The notes: generated by a model from the sequence alone, not told the origin. Shown: positions 53,066 to 62,365, numbered from the stretch's first letter. The stretch is DNA of 64,000 nt from Variovorax sp. 54 (GCF_002754375.1 NZ_PEFF01000001.1:3675501-3739500), one strand, 5' to 3'. Translations and numbers: made by a program.

Positions 53066-53644
53066 TCAACCTGGCAGCAGCACCTTGTTGACGACGTGGA
53101 TCACGCCGTTCGACTGGTAGACATTGGCGATCGTCACCGCGGCCGTGCCGCCCTTGGCATCGGTCAGCCACACCGTGCCGCCGCTCATCGTGGCCGTGAG
53201 CGTGCCGCCGCTGGCGGTCTTCAGCATCGCCTTGCCGCCGCCCGCGTTGATCGCGCTCATCAGCGCCGCGCTGTCCATGCGACCGGGCACCACGTGGTAG
53301 GTCAGCACCTTGGTGAGCGTGGCCTTGTTCTCGGGCTTGAGCAGCGTGTCGACTGTGCCGGCCGGCAGTGCCGCGAACGAGGCGTTGGTCGGCGCGAACA
53401 CCGTGAACGGGCCCGGGCTCTTGAGCGTGGCCACGAGGTCGGCCGCCTTCACCGCGGCGACCAGCGTCGTGTGATCCTTCGAATTCACGGCGTTGTCGAC
53501 GATGTCCTTCGTCGGGTACATCGGTGCGCCGCCGACCATGGGCGTCGCCGATGCACTGCTGCTGCCCATGCCCATGCCGCCACCACTGCCAGCACAGGCG
53601 CCCAGCAAAGCCGACACGCCGAGTGCGATCACGAGTTTTTTCAT
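53066..53644 (-). CDS. Fasciclin-domain lipoprotein
   Basis: This 192-residue protein has a lipoprotein signal with lipobox LLGAC (Cys17) and one FAS1 domain (TLVAAVKAADLVATL; FTVFAPTNASFAALPAGTV; YHVVPGRMDS; VIHVVNKVLLPG). By family it is a surface-anchored adhesion-type module. The extra N-terminal frame up to 53860 is not needed. Confidence 0.85.
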   Translation of the reverse strand: MKKLVIALGVSALLGACAGSGGGMGMGSSSASATPMVGGAPMYPTKDIVDNAVNSKDHTTLVAAVKAADLVATLKSPGPFTVFAPTNASFAALPAGTVDTLLKPENKATLTKVLTYHVVPGRMDSAALMSAINAGGGKAMLKTASGGTLTATMSGGTVWLTDAKGGTAAVTIANVYQSNGVIHVVNKVLLPG

Positions 53645-53791
53645 GGATGTCTCCTGGAAAGAAAAGGCTCTGTGGAAACCGCCAACAGCTCGGAGGCGCA
53701 ATGCGCTTGAGATGCCATACGGCGCGATGCGCGAAGCGGATTCAACGCGCGCGTTCGTGTCAGCTTTGCGCCACAGCACTGCGCGCCCCGC

Positions 53792-53820
53792 TTGCGCGCG
53801 GCGCGAGCCCTCGCCAGAAT
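53792..53820 (+). promoter_or_regulatory. Candidate promoter of the leader
   Basis: TTGCGC (53792-53797) and CAGAAT (53815-53820) are spaced 17 bp. The match to sigma70 hexamers is moderate. A start near 53827 would place all three leader hairpins in the transcript. Confidence 0.35.
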
Positions 53821-53826
53821 CCGCCC

Positions 53827-54027
53827 TTCCTTTTTCAGCGACAGTTTTTTCCGACACCACGCCCGGCGACGATCAACCTCCCGGGCGAGAACGCCAACCA
53901 ATGAACCGTTCACTGAACACCTGACGCACACCGACCGCCCCGGCCGGATGTGCTCCTTCGCATCCGCCGCGGCCGTATCGACAAGGGCCCCGCGCGCAAC
54001 TGCATTCGCCGGGGCCTTTTTGTTTTT
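53827..54027 (+). ncRNA. Predicted structured leader RNA or small RNA
   Basis: Three hairpins lie in order: CGCCCGG/CCGGGCG (53860-53866 with 53881-53887), a two-part stem CGGCC-GGATG with CATCC-GGCCG (53941-53950 with 53961-53975), and a GGCCCC/GGGGCC terminator stem (53986-53991 with 54011-54016) followed by an 11-nt U-rich tract. The terminator ends about 15 nt before the next gene. This is the shape of an attenuator, riboswitch or separate small RNA. I do not recognise a known riboswitch class. Confidence 0.35.
53986..54027 (+). terminator. Intrinsic terminator just upstream of the two-gene unit
   Basis: GGCCCCG and CGGGGCC form a 7-bp stem with a 17-nt loop, followed by TTTTTGTTTTTTC. 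It sits upstream of, not after, the genes it precedes. Confidence 0.7.
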
Positions 54028-54042
54028 TCGGAGTGTGCGCAC

Positions 54043-54270
54043 ATGAGTGCTCAACGAAAGGCCCGTGACGACGACAAGCGTCTGGGCCGGTTCTACTTTG
54101 CGGTGCCCGCGTCGGTACCGCGCAATCCCGTGGTGGCCGCCATGGCTCGCCGCGAATCCAGCCAGGGCGCAGGCCGCCACCTGCGCACGCACCGCGCCGA
54201 GCGGCGCGCGCAGAAGGTGGCGCTGCAGAAAGCCGCGCGCGACTTCGGGCGGAGGGCCGGCGATGCGTGA
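54043..54270 (+). CDS. Small basic protein of unknown function
   Basis: This 75-residue, Arg/Ala-rich protein begins MSAQRKARDDDKRLGRFYF and has no membrane segment. GGAG at 54030-54033 is nine bases before the ATG. Its stop overlaps the next gene's start by eight bases, so the two are a unit. I do not recognise a family; the charge suggests nucleic acid binding but nothing proves it. Confidence 0.55.
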   Translation: MSAQRKARDDDKRLGRFYFAVPASVPRNPVVAAMARRESSQGAGRHLRTHRAERRAQKVALQKAARDFGRRAGDA

Positions 54271-55045
54271 CGACATGGACAAGGTGATCGTCGAGCGTCC
54301 GCGCGGCGGCTGGCGTGTGCAGGGCGATGGTCGCCCGTGGCGCAACAGCCCCGAGCGCGGTTCGCACCTGGGCATGAAGCGCGGCCTGCAGCATCCGAAG
54401 TGGCTGAGCGAAAACCTCCAGCCGCTCAAGCGCTGGCTGCACAAGCAGGTGCACCGGCCCTGGGACAAGGTGTACGCCGAGCTGTGCGCGGGCATCGACC
54501 GCCGCAGCACGGTGCAGGCGCACATCTTCCTGCACGTCGACGACTTCGTGGCGCGCGACGCGGTGCTGTGCGACGGCGAAGTGCGGGTGCGACCGTACCG
54601 CTGGGGAGACCGGCCCGGCGTGCCGCTGCACGAAGCGCCGGGTGTCGAGCTGTTCGTGCATCCGGTCACCGGCATCCTGCTGCCGAACCGGCGCTTGCGC
54701 GAGGCGCGTGCGGCGCGCCGTGCGGACCGGGCCGGGCGGCGCGGCGACACGCCGTATGCCGTTTACCACGTGATCGACGAGAGCACGCAGTGGCACTGCG
54801 TCGAGGGCTGCTGGTTCGAGGTCGTGCTGGCGAAGTTTCCCGAGCGCGCAAGCGCGACGCAGCCGGAGCCCAAGTGCTACGACGTGCTGCGCCGCTGCAT
54901 GGTCACGCGCTGCGGCGCGGCGCGGCGTTCCGCGCCAGGCCTGCCCACGCACTTCGACATGTATGGGCGTCATGACGTGTATGCCGTCGCCAAGCGGCAG
55001 CTGAGCCGGCGCGAGGTGCGGGCGCGGTTGGGGGATGCGGCGTGA
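54263..55045 (+). CDS. Conserved protein of unknown function
   Basis: This 260-residue protein has a basic N-terminal half with DKVIVERPRGGWRVQ, the segment NLQPLKRWLHKQVHRPWDKV and QAHIFLHVDDFVARD. I recall similar uncharacterised proteins with a VIVERPR start and an RPWDKVY core in distant bacteria, but cannot verify this here. A region with WHCVEGCWFEVVLAKFP follows. No signal peptide or membrane segment is seen. It overlaps the small basic gene and follows a terminator-containing leader. Confidence 0.6.
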   Translation: MRDDMDKVIVERPRGGWRVQGDGRPWRNSPERGSHLGMKRGLQHPKWLSENLQPLKRWLHKQVHRPWDKVYAELCAGIDRRSTVQAHIFLHVDDFVARDAVLCDGEVRVRPYRWGDRPGVPLHEAPGVELFVHPVTGILLPNRRLREARAARRADRAGRRGDTPYAVYHVIDESTQWHCVEGCWFEVVLAKFPERASATQPEPKCYDVLRRCMVTRCGAARRSAPGLPTHFDMYGRHDVYAVAKRQLSRREVRARLGDAA

Positions 55046-55110
55046 GCACCGCAGCACGGCGGTTCGCGCGATGATCGGGCGGACTGCCATCCCCTGTGAA
55101 GGAGCGCGCC

Positions 55111-55551
55111 ATGACCCTTGCTGCATCATCGAATTGGTTCGTCTGGGCGATCCTGTCGGCCGTCTTTGCTGCGCTGACGGCCATCCTTGCCAAGCTGGGC
55201 CTGGCCGGCGTCGATTCCGACATGGCGACGCTGGTGCGCACCGTGGTGATCCTCGTCGTGCTCGCGGCCTTCGTGAAGGCCACGGGCAAATGGACGAACC
55301 CCTTCGAACTGTCGCCGCGCACCTGGGCCTTTCTCGTGCTGTCGGGGCTGGCAACCGGCGCGTCGTGGGTCTGCTACTTCCGAGCGCTCAAGATGGGCAA
55401 TGCCTCGCAGGTCGCGCCGGTCGACAAGCTCAGCGTCGTGCTCGTGGTGCTGTTCGCCGTGATGTTCCTCGGCGAGCGGCCGTCCGTGCGCGAGTGGGGC
55501 GGCGTGGCGATGATCGCGGGCGGGGTGCTGATGCTGGCGATCAAGCGCTGA
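55111..55551 (+). CDS. Single-domain EamA/DMT-family transporter
   Basis: This 146-residue protein has about five hydrophobic segments and one EamA repeat (LSAVFAALTAILAKLGLAGV; APVDKLSVVLVVLFAVMFLGE). Normal EamA proteins have two; half-size forms probably dimerise. ATG 55111 is preferred to GTG 55096 because the AAGGAG site lies between them. Confidence 0.8.
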   Translation: MTLAASSNWFVWAILSAVFAALTAILAKLGLAGVDSDMATLVRTVVILVVLAAFVKATGKWTNPFELSPRTWAFLVLSGLATGASWVCYFRALKMGNASQVAPVDKLSVVLVVLFAVMFLGERPSVREWGGVAMIAGGVLMLAIKR

Positions 55552-55635
55552 GGCGCACCCACTCGGCGAGGCTTGCAGCCGTGCGCGGGCGCACCACCCC
55601 TGCATAATTCCGACGAACTTTTTCAGGGCGCTGCA

Positions 55636-56832
55636 TTGCCTACTTCCAAAAAATCCCCCGTCCGCTCGACGACACCAGCGCGCACCAAGGCCGCACCTTC
55701 CGTGCGTCCTCTTTTCGGTCGGGTGCGCGAGATTCTGGAGGCCGCGCGGGCTGGTGTGGCGCGGACGGTCAACACGACACAGGTGGCCGCCAATTGGTTG
55801 ATTGGGCGCGAGATCGTCGAGGAAGAGCAGCGCGGGCAGCGCCGTGCCGGCTATGGTGCAAAGCTGCTGGCCGAGTTGTCGGAGCGCCTGAACACGGAAT
55901 TTGGTCGCGGCTACTCGGTGGACAACCTCGAGGCGTTCCGGCAGTTTTATCTCGACTACCCGCAGCTGATTTCCGAGACGGCGCCTCGGAAATTGCCGAT
56001 GCAGCCGATTTCCGCGACACCGTCTCGGAAATCGACCCCCGAACCGGACTGGCTTCCCGGCGTGCTGCATCCCTCGCTGTCCTGGAGCCACTACCGGCAG
56101 CTGTTGCGTGTGACGCGGACAGAGGCTCGCGCCTTCTATGAGATCGAGGCCATCCGCAATGCATGGTCGGTGCGTGAGTTGCAGCGCCAGACCGCGAGCC
56201 TGCTGTACGACCGCCTGGCCAAGAGCAAGGACAAGAAAGGCTTGATGCGATTGGCAACGCACGGGCAGGAGGTGGCGCAGCCGCTCGATGCATTGAAAGA
56301 CCCGATGGTGATCGAGTTCCTCGGGCTGCCGGAGTCCCCCAGGCTCGTCGAGTCGACGCTGGAGCAGGCGCTGATCGACAACCTGCAGACCTTTCTGCTC
56401 GAGCTCGGCAAGGGCTTCGCGTTCGTGTCGCGCCAGGAGCGCATCACGATCGATGGCGATCACTTCTACATCGACCTGGTCTTCTATCACGCAGTGCTGA
56501 AATGCTATGTACTGATCGACCTCAAGGTGGGCAAGTTGACCCACGCCGACCTCGGCCAGATTCAGTTCTACGTGAACTACTTCGATCGCGAGCGCTGCAC
56601 CGAAGGCGACAACCCGACGCTGGGCGTCATCCTCTGTCCCGACAAGAACGACGCGGTGGTGAAGTACACCCTGGGCGAACAACAGGAGCGCAACATCTTT
56701 GCGAGCCGCTACCAGTTGCATCTGCCGACCGAGCAGGAACTTGAGCGGGAGATTCGTCGCGAGATCCGTCAGTTATCGACGACTTTGCCCGCTCGCGCAC
56801 CGGCAAAGAAAAGCGCGAAACGAAAGGCGTGA
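55636..56832 (+). CDS. DUF1016 (YhcG-like) PDDEXK nuclease
   Basis: From TTG 55636 the protein has about 398 residues. The N-terminal DUF1016 domain (ANWLIGREIVEEEQRGQRRA; LAELSERLNTEFGRGYSV) is followed by a PDDEXK nuclease fold with FYIDLVFYHAVLKCYVLIDLK. Substrate and role are not proven; relatives often lie near restriction systems, but none is here. The start is uncertain because no ATG suits. Between the halves are two palindromes read as the in-frame repeat ISETAPRK / ISATPSRK. Confidence 0.85.
   Translation: MPTSKKSPVRSTTPARTKAAPSVRPLFGRVREILEAARAGVARTVNTTQVAANWLIGREIVEEEQRGQRRAGYGAKLLAELSERLNTEFGRGYSVDNLEAFRQFYLDYPQLISETAPRKLPMQPISATPSRKSTPEPDWLPGVLHPSLSWSHYRQLLRVTRTEARAFYEIEAIRNAWSVRELQRQTASLLYDRLAKSKDKKGLMRLATHGQEVAQPLDALKDPMVIEFLGLPESPRLVESTLEQALIDNLQTFLLELGKGFAFVSRQERITIDGDHFYIDLVFYHAVLKCYVLIDLKVGKLTHADLGQIQFYVNYFDRERCTEGDNPTLGVILCPDKNDAVVKYTLGEQQERNIFASRYQLHLPTEQELEREIRREIRQLSTTLPARAPAKKSAKRKA
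55969..56034. repeat. Two palindromic units inside the DUF1016 gene
   Basis: Unit 1 pairs ATTTCCGAG (55969-55977) with CTCGGAAAT (55985-55993). Unit 2 pairs CGATTTCCG (56006-56014) with CGGAAATCG (56026-56034). The 25-nt cores are 21/25 identical and 39 bp (13 codons) apart, so the reading frame is kept. Confidence 0.8.
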
Positions 56833-56862
56833 CGGCGGCACGCGAAGGTGCCGCGTGCCTCG

Positions 56863-58143
56863 TCAAGGATCGGGTGACACCGGCCGCTGACGTTCACGCG
56901 CCCGCGGCAACAGAAGAAACGCCAACGTCCCCGCCGCCAGCATCCCGCTCACCGTGAGGAACACCGCGCGGAACGGCTCGGTGCCGTGGGTCACGGCCCA
57001 GGAGGCGGCGACGCCGGTGGTCCATTGCATCAGCGAGACGCCGAGGAACATCGCCATGTTGAGCAGCGCCATCGCGCGGCCGGTCACTGCCGCCGGGTAG
57101 GCGTTCTTGGTGTACGCGTACAGCAGCACGCTGTAGCCCGACAGCAGGCCGTAGACGATCGGCAGGCCGATGTCGATGGCACGCGATTGCGTGAGGGCCA
57201 TGGCGGCGAACATCGCTGCGCCGGCGAAGGCGCAGCGCATCATCCAGCGCGTGCGGCGCGCACCGCCGGGGTCGAGGCGGCCGAACAGCATGGGGCTGGC
57301 CATGCCGGCGACGGTCATCACCAGCGCCACGTTGCCGCTGGCCACGAGCGAGAGGCCGTGGCGGTCGTGCAGCACGGGGCCGAGCCACAGGCCGCGCAAC
57401 GTGATGAAGGCCGCATACGACACGCAGGCGAAGCACAGCAGGCCGAGCGTGTGCGGCATGGCGAACAGCGGCCCCAGGTCGCGCACGGCCTGGCGCAGCG
57501 ACTGGCGTTCGGGCGCGGGTGCGTCCGGTGCGAGCGCTGCGGGCGTGCGCGCGGGCTCGTGCACGCGCCAGAAGATGACGATCCACGAGAGCACGGCGAA
57601 GGCGGTCAGCACGGCATAGCCGGCGCGCCATGACGCGGCCTCGATCAGCAGCGCCAGTGGCGTGCCGGTGAACACGATGCCCAGGCCCGCGAGGCTCATC
57701 ACCAGCCCCGACATGGCGGTGAAGCGCGAGGCGTCGAAGTGCCGCGCAATGAACACGGTGCAGGCCAGGAAGGCCGGTGCGCAGCCCACGCCGATCAGCG
57801 CCTGCCCCAGCAGCAGCGCACCGAAACCCGGCGCCACGGTGCACAGCGCGGCGCCCGCGATGGCGAGCGGAAAGGCGGTGAGCACGGTGCGGCGCACGCC
57901 GAAGTGATCGATCGACACGCCCATCGCGAGCTGCATGATGCCGAAGGTGAAATGGAAGGTGCCGGCCCACGTGCCGAGCGCCTGCGGCGTGAGGCCGAAG
58001 TGCTGCGTGAGCGGCGTGGCCATCATGGCGCCGACGGTGCGGAAGGCCTGGCTCAGCGCGAAGGCGGTGGCCAGCGCGACCAGCATGCCGGCGGCCGAGG
58101 TCGACCAGCGGGTCGGGGGCGGCGATGCCGCGTGCTTGTTCAT
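56863..58143 (-). CDS. MFS transporter
   Basis: This 426-residue protein has about 12 membrane segments with an MFS-type loop (SIDHFGVRRTVLTAFPLA). The substrate is unknown. It is the last of the minus-strand run, after malate synthase, but a hairpin-containing gap separates them. Confidence 0.85.
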   Translation of the reverse strand: MNKHAASPPPTRWSTSAAGMLVALATAFALSQAFRTVGAMMATPLTQHFGLTPQALGTWAGTFHFTFGIMQLAMGVSIDHFGVRRTVLTAFPLAIAGAALCTVAPGFGALLLGQALIGVGCAPAFLACTVFIARHFDASRFTAMSGLVMSLAGLGIVFTGTPLALLIEAASWRAGYAVLTAFAVLSWIVIFWRVHEPARTPAALAPDAPAPERQSLRQAVRDLGPLFAMPHTLGLLCFACVSYAAFITLRGLWLGPVLHDRHGLSLVASGNVALVMTVAGMASPMLFGRLDPGGARRTRWMMRCAFAGAAMFAAMALTQSRAIDIGLPIVYGLLSGYSVLLYAYTKNAYPAAVTGRAMALLNMAMFLGVSLMQWTTGVAASWAVTHGTEPFRAVFLTVSGMLAAGTLAFLLLPRARERQRPVSPDP

Positions 58144-58214
58144 CGAAAGAGACGGAGACCGGAGAGAGAAAAGGGAGCGGCGTCGATGCTACCGGCATGT
58201 CGCGCCCCATGCAG

Positions 58215-58236
58215 AACGGCGCCCGAGGGCGCCGTT
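58215..58236. terminator. Hairpin between malate synthase and the MFS gene
   Basis: AACGGCGCC and GGCGCCGTT pair perfectly around CGAG. A second hairpin, GCCCGGCA/TGCCGGGC, lies at 58261-58278. Neither has a strong U-tract on the minus strand, so this is at best a weak terminator for glcB. Confidence 0.35.
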
Positions 58237-58294
58237 CGTTTGCTGTCTCCGAGGCGTCAGGCCCGGCAGGTGCCGGGCCCACGCAGGGCGCGCG

Positions 58295-60469
58295 TCAGGC
58301 CGCGGCCTTGACCTTCAGGCGCCATGCGTGCAGCAGCGGCTCGGTGTAGCCGCTGGGCTGCTCGATGCCCTTGAACACGAGGTCTTGCGCGGCCTTGTAG
58401 GCGGGGGAGGTGTCGAAGTGGCCGGCCATCGGCTGGTACAGCGCGTCGCCGGCGTTCTGCTCGTCGACCACCTTGGCCATGCGCTGGAAGGCCTCGTCGA
58501 CCTGCGCCTTGGTGACCACGCCGTGCAGCAGCCAGTTGGCGATGTGCTGGCTCGAGATGCGCAGCGTGGCGCGGTCTTCCATGAGGCCGACGTTGTGGAT
58601 GTCGGGCACCTTCGAGCAGCCCACGCCCTGGTCGACCCAGCGCACCACGTAGCCCAGGATGCCCTGCACGTTGTTGTCGATTTCCTGCTGCTTCTCGGCG
58701 TCGGTCCACTTGGCTTCGGCGGCGATCGGCACCTGCAGCAGTGCGTTCAGGATGTTCTCGCGCTCGCCTTCGGCGTCGATCTTTTCGAGCTCTTGCTGCA
58801 CGGCGGTCACGCTGACCTGGTGGTAGTGCAGTGCGTGCAGCGTGGCCGCGGTGGGCGAGGGCACCCAGGCGGTGTTGGCGCCGGCCTTGGGGTGGGCGAT
58901 CTTCTGCTCGAGCATGGCGGCCATCAGGTCGGGCATGGCCCACATGCCCTTGCCGATCTGCGCCTTGCCGCGCAGGCCGCAGTTCAGGCCGACGAGCACG
59001 TTGTTCTTTTCGTAGGCGCCGATCCACGCGCTGGACTTCATGTCGCCCTTGCGGATCATCGGGCCGCCCTGCATGGCGGTGTGCATCTCGTCGCCGGTGC
59101 GGTCCAGGAAGCCGGTGTTGATGAAGGCCACGCGCGCGGCGGCCTCGGCGATGCAGGCCTGCAGGTTCACACTGGTGCGACGCTCCTCGTCCATGATGCC
59201 GAGCTTGACGGTGTTGGCGGGCAGGCCGAGCAGTTGCTCGACGCGGCCGAACAGCTCGCTGGCAAAGGCGACTTCGGCCGGACCGTGCATCTTGGGCTTC
59301 ACGATGTAGATGCTGCCGGTGCGCGAGTTGCCCTTGCGCTTGACGTCGATCATCGCGATGGTGGTGGTGACCACGGCATCCAGGATGCCTTCGGGGATTT
59401 CCTTGCTGCCTTCATACAGGATGGCCGGGTTGGTCATCAGGTGGCCCACGTTGCGCAGGAACATGAGCGAGCGACCGTGCAGCTTCAGCGGCTGGCCGTT
59501 GGCGCCGGTGTATTCGCGGTCGGCGTTCAGGCCGCGCGTGAAGGTCTTGCCGCCCTTGGCGACTTCTTCGGTCAGCGTGCCCTGCACGATGCCCAGCCAG
59601 TTCGCGTACGCGACGACCTTGTCGGCCGCGTCGACCACGGCCACCGAGTCTTCGAGGTCGAGGATGGTCGAGAGCGCGGCTTCGAGCACGAGGTCGCTCA
59701 CGCCGGCCGCATCGCTCTTGCCGATGGCGGTGCTGCGGTCGATGCGGATGTCCAGGTGGATGCCGTTGTGCTTGAGCAGCACCGACGACGGCGCGGCGGC
59801 GTCGCCCTGGTAGCCGATGAACTGCGACGCATCGGCCAGGCCGGTGGTGCTGCCTTGCAGCGCGACGACGAGCTGGCCGTCCTTCACGCTGTAGCCGGTG
59901 GCGTTCTTGTGCGAGCCGTTGGCCAAAGGCGCGGCCTGGTCGAGCACGTTGCGTGCGAACTCGATGACCTTGGCGCCGCGCACGGGGTTGTAGCCCTTGC
60001 CCTTTTCGGCGCCGCCGGTTTCGGGAATGGCGTCGGTGCCGTACAGCGCGTCGTACAGCGAACCCCAGCGCGCGTTGGCGGCGTTGAGGGCGTAGCGCGC
60101 GTTCAGGATCGGCACCACCAGCTGCGGGCCGGCCTGCAGCGCGAGTTCGGCGTCGACGTTGGCCGTGGTGGCCTTCACGCCCTTGGGCTGCGGCAGCAGG
60201 TAGCCGATCTTTTCCAAGAAGGCGCGGTAGGCCGGCATGTCGGCGATCGGGCCGGGGTTCTTCTTGTGCCAGGCGTCGAGTTCGCTCTGCAGGCGGTCGC
60301 GCTCGGCGAGCAGGGCGACGTTCTTGGGCGCGAGGTCATGGACGATGGCGTCGAAGCCCTTCCAGAACACGTCGCTGGCCACGCCGCTGGCGGGCAGGAC
60401 TTTTTCTTCGACGAAGCGGTGCAGTTCGGTCGCGACCTGGAGTCGGTGGGCGGTGGTGCGGTCGGTCAT
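58295..60469 (-). CDS. glcB: Malate synthase G
   Basis: From ATG 60469 the protein has 724 residues, matching the long G isoform. GGAGAAAACAC just before the ATG supports this start over the longer frame. By family it condenses glyoxylate with acetyl-CoA. isocitrate lyase is not adjacent, so it may serve glycolate or the glyoxylate shunt from elsewhere. Confidence 0.95.
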   Translation of the reverse strand: MTDRTTAHRLQVATELHRFVEEKVLPASGVASDVFWKGFDAIVHDLAPKNVALLAERDRLQSELDAWHKKNPGPIADMPAYRAFLEKIGYLLPQPKGVKATTANVDAELALQAGPQLVVPILNARYALNAANARWGSLYDALYGTDAIPETGGAEKGKGYNPVRGAKVIEFARNVLDQAAPLANGSHKNATGYSVKDGQLVVALQGSTTGLADASQFIGYQGDAAAPSSVLLKHNGIHLDIRIDRSTAIGKSDAAGVSDLVLEAALSTILDLEDSVAVVDAADKVVAYANWLGIVQGTLTEEVAKGGKTFTRGLNADREYTGANGQPLKLHGRSLMFLRNVGHLMTNPAILYEGSKEIPEGILDAVVTTTIAMIDVKRKGNSRTGSIYIVKPKMHGPAEVAFASELFGRVEQLLGLPANTVKLGIMDEERRTSVNLQACIAEAAARVAFINTGFLDRTGDEMHTAMQGGPMIRKGDMKSSAWIGAYEKNNVLVGLNCGLRGKAQIGKGMWAMPDLMAAMLEQKIAHPKAGANTAWVPSPTAATLHALHYHQVSVTAVQQELEKIDAEGERENILNALLQVPIAAEAKWTDAEKQQEIDNNVQGILGYVVRWVDQGVGCSKVPDIHNVGLMEDRATLRISSQHIANWLLHGVVTKAQVDEAFQRMAKVVDEQNAGDALYQPMAGHFDTSPAYKAAQDLVFKGIEQPSGYTEPLLHAWRLKVKAAA

Positions 60470-60524
60470 GTGTTTTCTCCTTGGGAACGCAATGCAAAAA
60501 AATGGAAATCGGGGAGGGCCTGGT

Positions 60525-61202
60525 TCAGAAGAAGGCAAGCACGTCGCGCAGGCTCTGGCCGGTGCGCTCGGGGGACGTGCCCAGTTCTTCGAAAGGCAGT
60601 TGGTAGCGGTTGACCCAGAGCGTGCGAAATCCGTACCAAGTGGCGCCCAGCGCGTCCCAGCCGTTGCAGCTCACGAAGGCGATCTGCGCGGGCGGCAGGC
60701 CGGTGGCCGTGACGCCGAGCCGGTAGGCCTCGGGATGGGTCTTGTACTTGCGGATGCCGTCCACGCTCAGCACGTGGTCGAGCAGGCCGTGCAGGCCGGC
60801 GCTGCGCACGGCGGCGTCGAGCATGCCGGGGTCGCCGTTCGACAGGATGCCGGTGACCACGCCGCGCGCCTTCAGCGCCTGCAGCACTTCGCGGCTTTCT
60901 TCAAAAGCGGCGAGCGTGCGGTAGGCGTCCATCAACTCCTGCTCGGCGGCGTCGCCCAGTGCCAGGCCCAGTCGCTTGGCGCTGTAGCGCAGGGCGGCGC
61001 GCGTGAGTTCGCTGAACGGGCGGTAGTGCGCGCCGTCGTTGCTGGTGGTCACGAGGCGGGTGTATTCGATCTGCTTGTCGCGCCAGGCCACGGCCAGCGC
61101 GGCTCCCTGGCCGGGGAACAGGCGCTCGGCCGCCTGCCCGACGCTGTACACGTCGAACAGGGTGCCGTAAGCGTCAAAGAGAACTGCCCCAGGTGAAGCC
61201 AT
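60525..61202 (-). CDS. Haloacid dehalogenase, type II
   Basis: From ATG 61202 the protein has 225 residues and begins with the nucleophile motif [14 protein letters not shown] (Asp10), then [10 protein letters not shown] and [11 protein letters not shown]. By family it hydrolyses 2-haloacids, but many relatives act on other small phosphates or are unassigned. A TTG at 61229 would extend it by nine residues. Confidence 0.85.
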   Translation of the reverse strand: MASPGAVLFDAYGTLFDVYSVGQAAERLFPGQGAALAVAWRDKQIEYTRLVTTSNDGAHYRPFSELTRAALRYSAKRLGLALGDAAEQELMDAYRTLAAFEESREVLQALKARGVVTGILSNGDPGMLDAAVRSAGLHGLLDHVLSVDGIRKYKTHPEAYRLGVTATGLPPAQIAFVSCNGWDALGATWYGFRTLWVNRYQLPFEELGTSPERTGQSLRDVLAFF

Positions 61203-61353
61203 AGGAGAACTGTATTCGATACTTTGCAAGCCAGTAAGAGCCGAAAGTGAGATTTATCTGTGACAAAAATGCATGTAATCGACGGAGGCCCGCGAAGGCC
61301 AGACCCCAGCGTCAAAGGGTAGGCCCTGAGGCCGGGGCGGTGTCAGCTGTATA

Positions 61354-61371
61354 TATTTAACTTCTTAAATA
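61354..61371. promoter_or_regulatory. AT-rich 18-bp palindrome upstream of the aminotransferase
   Basis: TATTTAACTTCTTAAATA has 7-bp arms around CTTC, 17 bp before the ATG. It stands out against a 70% GC background. A regulator site is likely; the protein is not known. Confidence 0.5.
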
Positions 61372-61387
61372 ATCAGCTCCCGTCGCA

Positions 61388-62365
61388 ATGATCCTCCTGG
61401 CTTCCAACGAAAACCCGCTCGGCATGCCCGAGTCGGCCCGCCGCGCCGCCGCCGCCGCCCTCGAAGGTGCGGGCAACTACCCCGACAGCAACGGCACCGC
61501 GCTCAAGCAGGCGCTGGCCGCGCGGCTCGACGTGCCGCCCGAATGGCTCACGCTCGGCAGCGGATCGAGCGAGATTCTCGAACTGGCGGCGCAGGTCAGC
61601 CTGAAGCCGGGCGAGAACGTCGTCTATTCGCAGTACGGTTTCATCGTCTATGCGGCGGCCACGGCGCACGCCCACGCGCGCGCCACCGTCGTGCCTTCGC
61701 GCGATTTTGGCCACGACCTCGACGCGATGCGCGCCGCCATCGGCGACGACACGAAGCTGGTCTTCGTCGCCAACCCGAACAACCCGACCGGCACCTTCAT
61801 CGATGCTGCGCCGCTGCGCGACTTTCTGCAATCGGTGCCCGCGCACGTGACGGTGCTGCTCGACGAGGCCTACACCGAGTACCTCGCGCCCGCGCAGCGC
61901 TACGACAGCATGGAGTGGGTGCGACGCCTGCCGAACCTGATCGTGGCACGCACCTTTTCCAAGGCCTTCGGCCTGGCGGGGCTGCGCATCGGCTACGGCG
62001 TGTCGCAGCCGGCGCTCACGGCGCGCATGAACGCGCAGCGCCCGCGCTTCAACGTGACGACACCGGCCCAGGCCGCGGCCGTGGCGGCGCTGGGCGATGC
62101 GGACTTTCTGGCGCGCACCTACGAACTCAACACCGCCGGGCGCGACCAGCTTGCCGCGGGCTTCACCGCACTGGGCCTGCCGTACGTCCCGTCGTCGGGC
62201 AATTTCCTGATGGTGCAGGTCGGCGATGCGTCCGCCGTGCACGCGCGCCTGCTGGCCGCCGGCATCGAGGTCTCGCTGCTCGGCCCGTATGGCTTGGCGC
62301 AATGGCTGCGCGTGAGCGTTGGACTGCCGGCGCAGAACGAGGCGTTGCTGGCCGCGTTGCGCTGA
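61388..62365 (+). CDS. HisC-like PLP aminotransferase, short N-terminus
   Basis: This 325-residue protein has the PLP lysine at 192 (ARTFSKAFGLAGLRIGYG) and the fold type I core. The frame cannot extend upstream because a TAA lies at 61370-61372, so the N-terminal arm of about 20-30 residues found in HisC is missing: the first residues (ILLASNENPLG) are normally internal. It may be a natural short form or a gene damaged at its 5' end. Histidine synthesis is not implied, as no his genes are adjacent. Confidence 0.8.
   Translation: MILLASNENPLGMPESARRAAAAALEGAGNYPDSNGTALKQALAARLDVPPEWLTLGSGSSEILELAAQVSLKPGENVVYSQYGFIVYAAATAHAHARATVVPSRDFGHDLDAMRAAIGDDTKLVFVANPNNPTGTFIDAAPLRDFLQSVPAHVTVLLDEAYTEYLAPAQRYDSMEWVRRLPNLIVARTFSKAFGLAGLRIGYGVSQPALTARMNAQRPRFNVTTPAQAAAVAALGDADFLARTYELNTAGRDQLAAGFTALGLPYVPSSGNFLMVQVGDASAVHARLLAAGIEVSLLGPYGLAQWLRVSVGLPAQNEALLAALR

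Larger units (their letters stand above)
53645..54042. other. Intergenic region holding a structured leader
   Basis: This 398-bp region separates the divergent fasciclin gene and the two-gene unit. The plus strand carries a candidate promoter (53792-53820), two hairpins and an intrinsic terminator. A seven-codon frame (MNRSLNT) ends in TGA at 53922-53924. Confidence 0.6.

Noticed and set aside
53860..54027. tRNA or known riboswitch in the leader
   Set aside because: No cloverleaf or TTCGA-type T-loop could be assembled, and the hairpin order does not fit a class I know.
58215..58278. Strong terminator after malate synthase
   Set aside because: Two good hairpins are present but neither is followed by a U-tract on the minus strand, so only a weak call was made.
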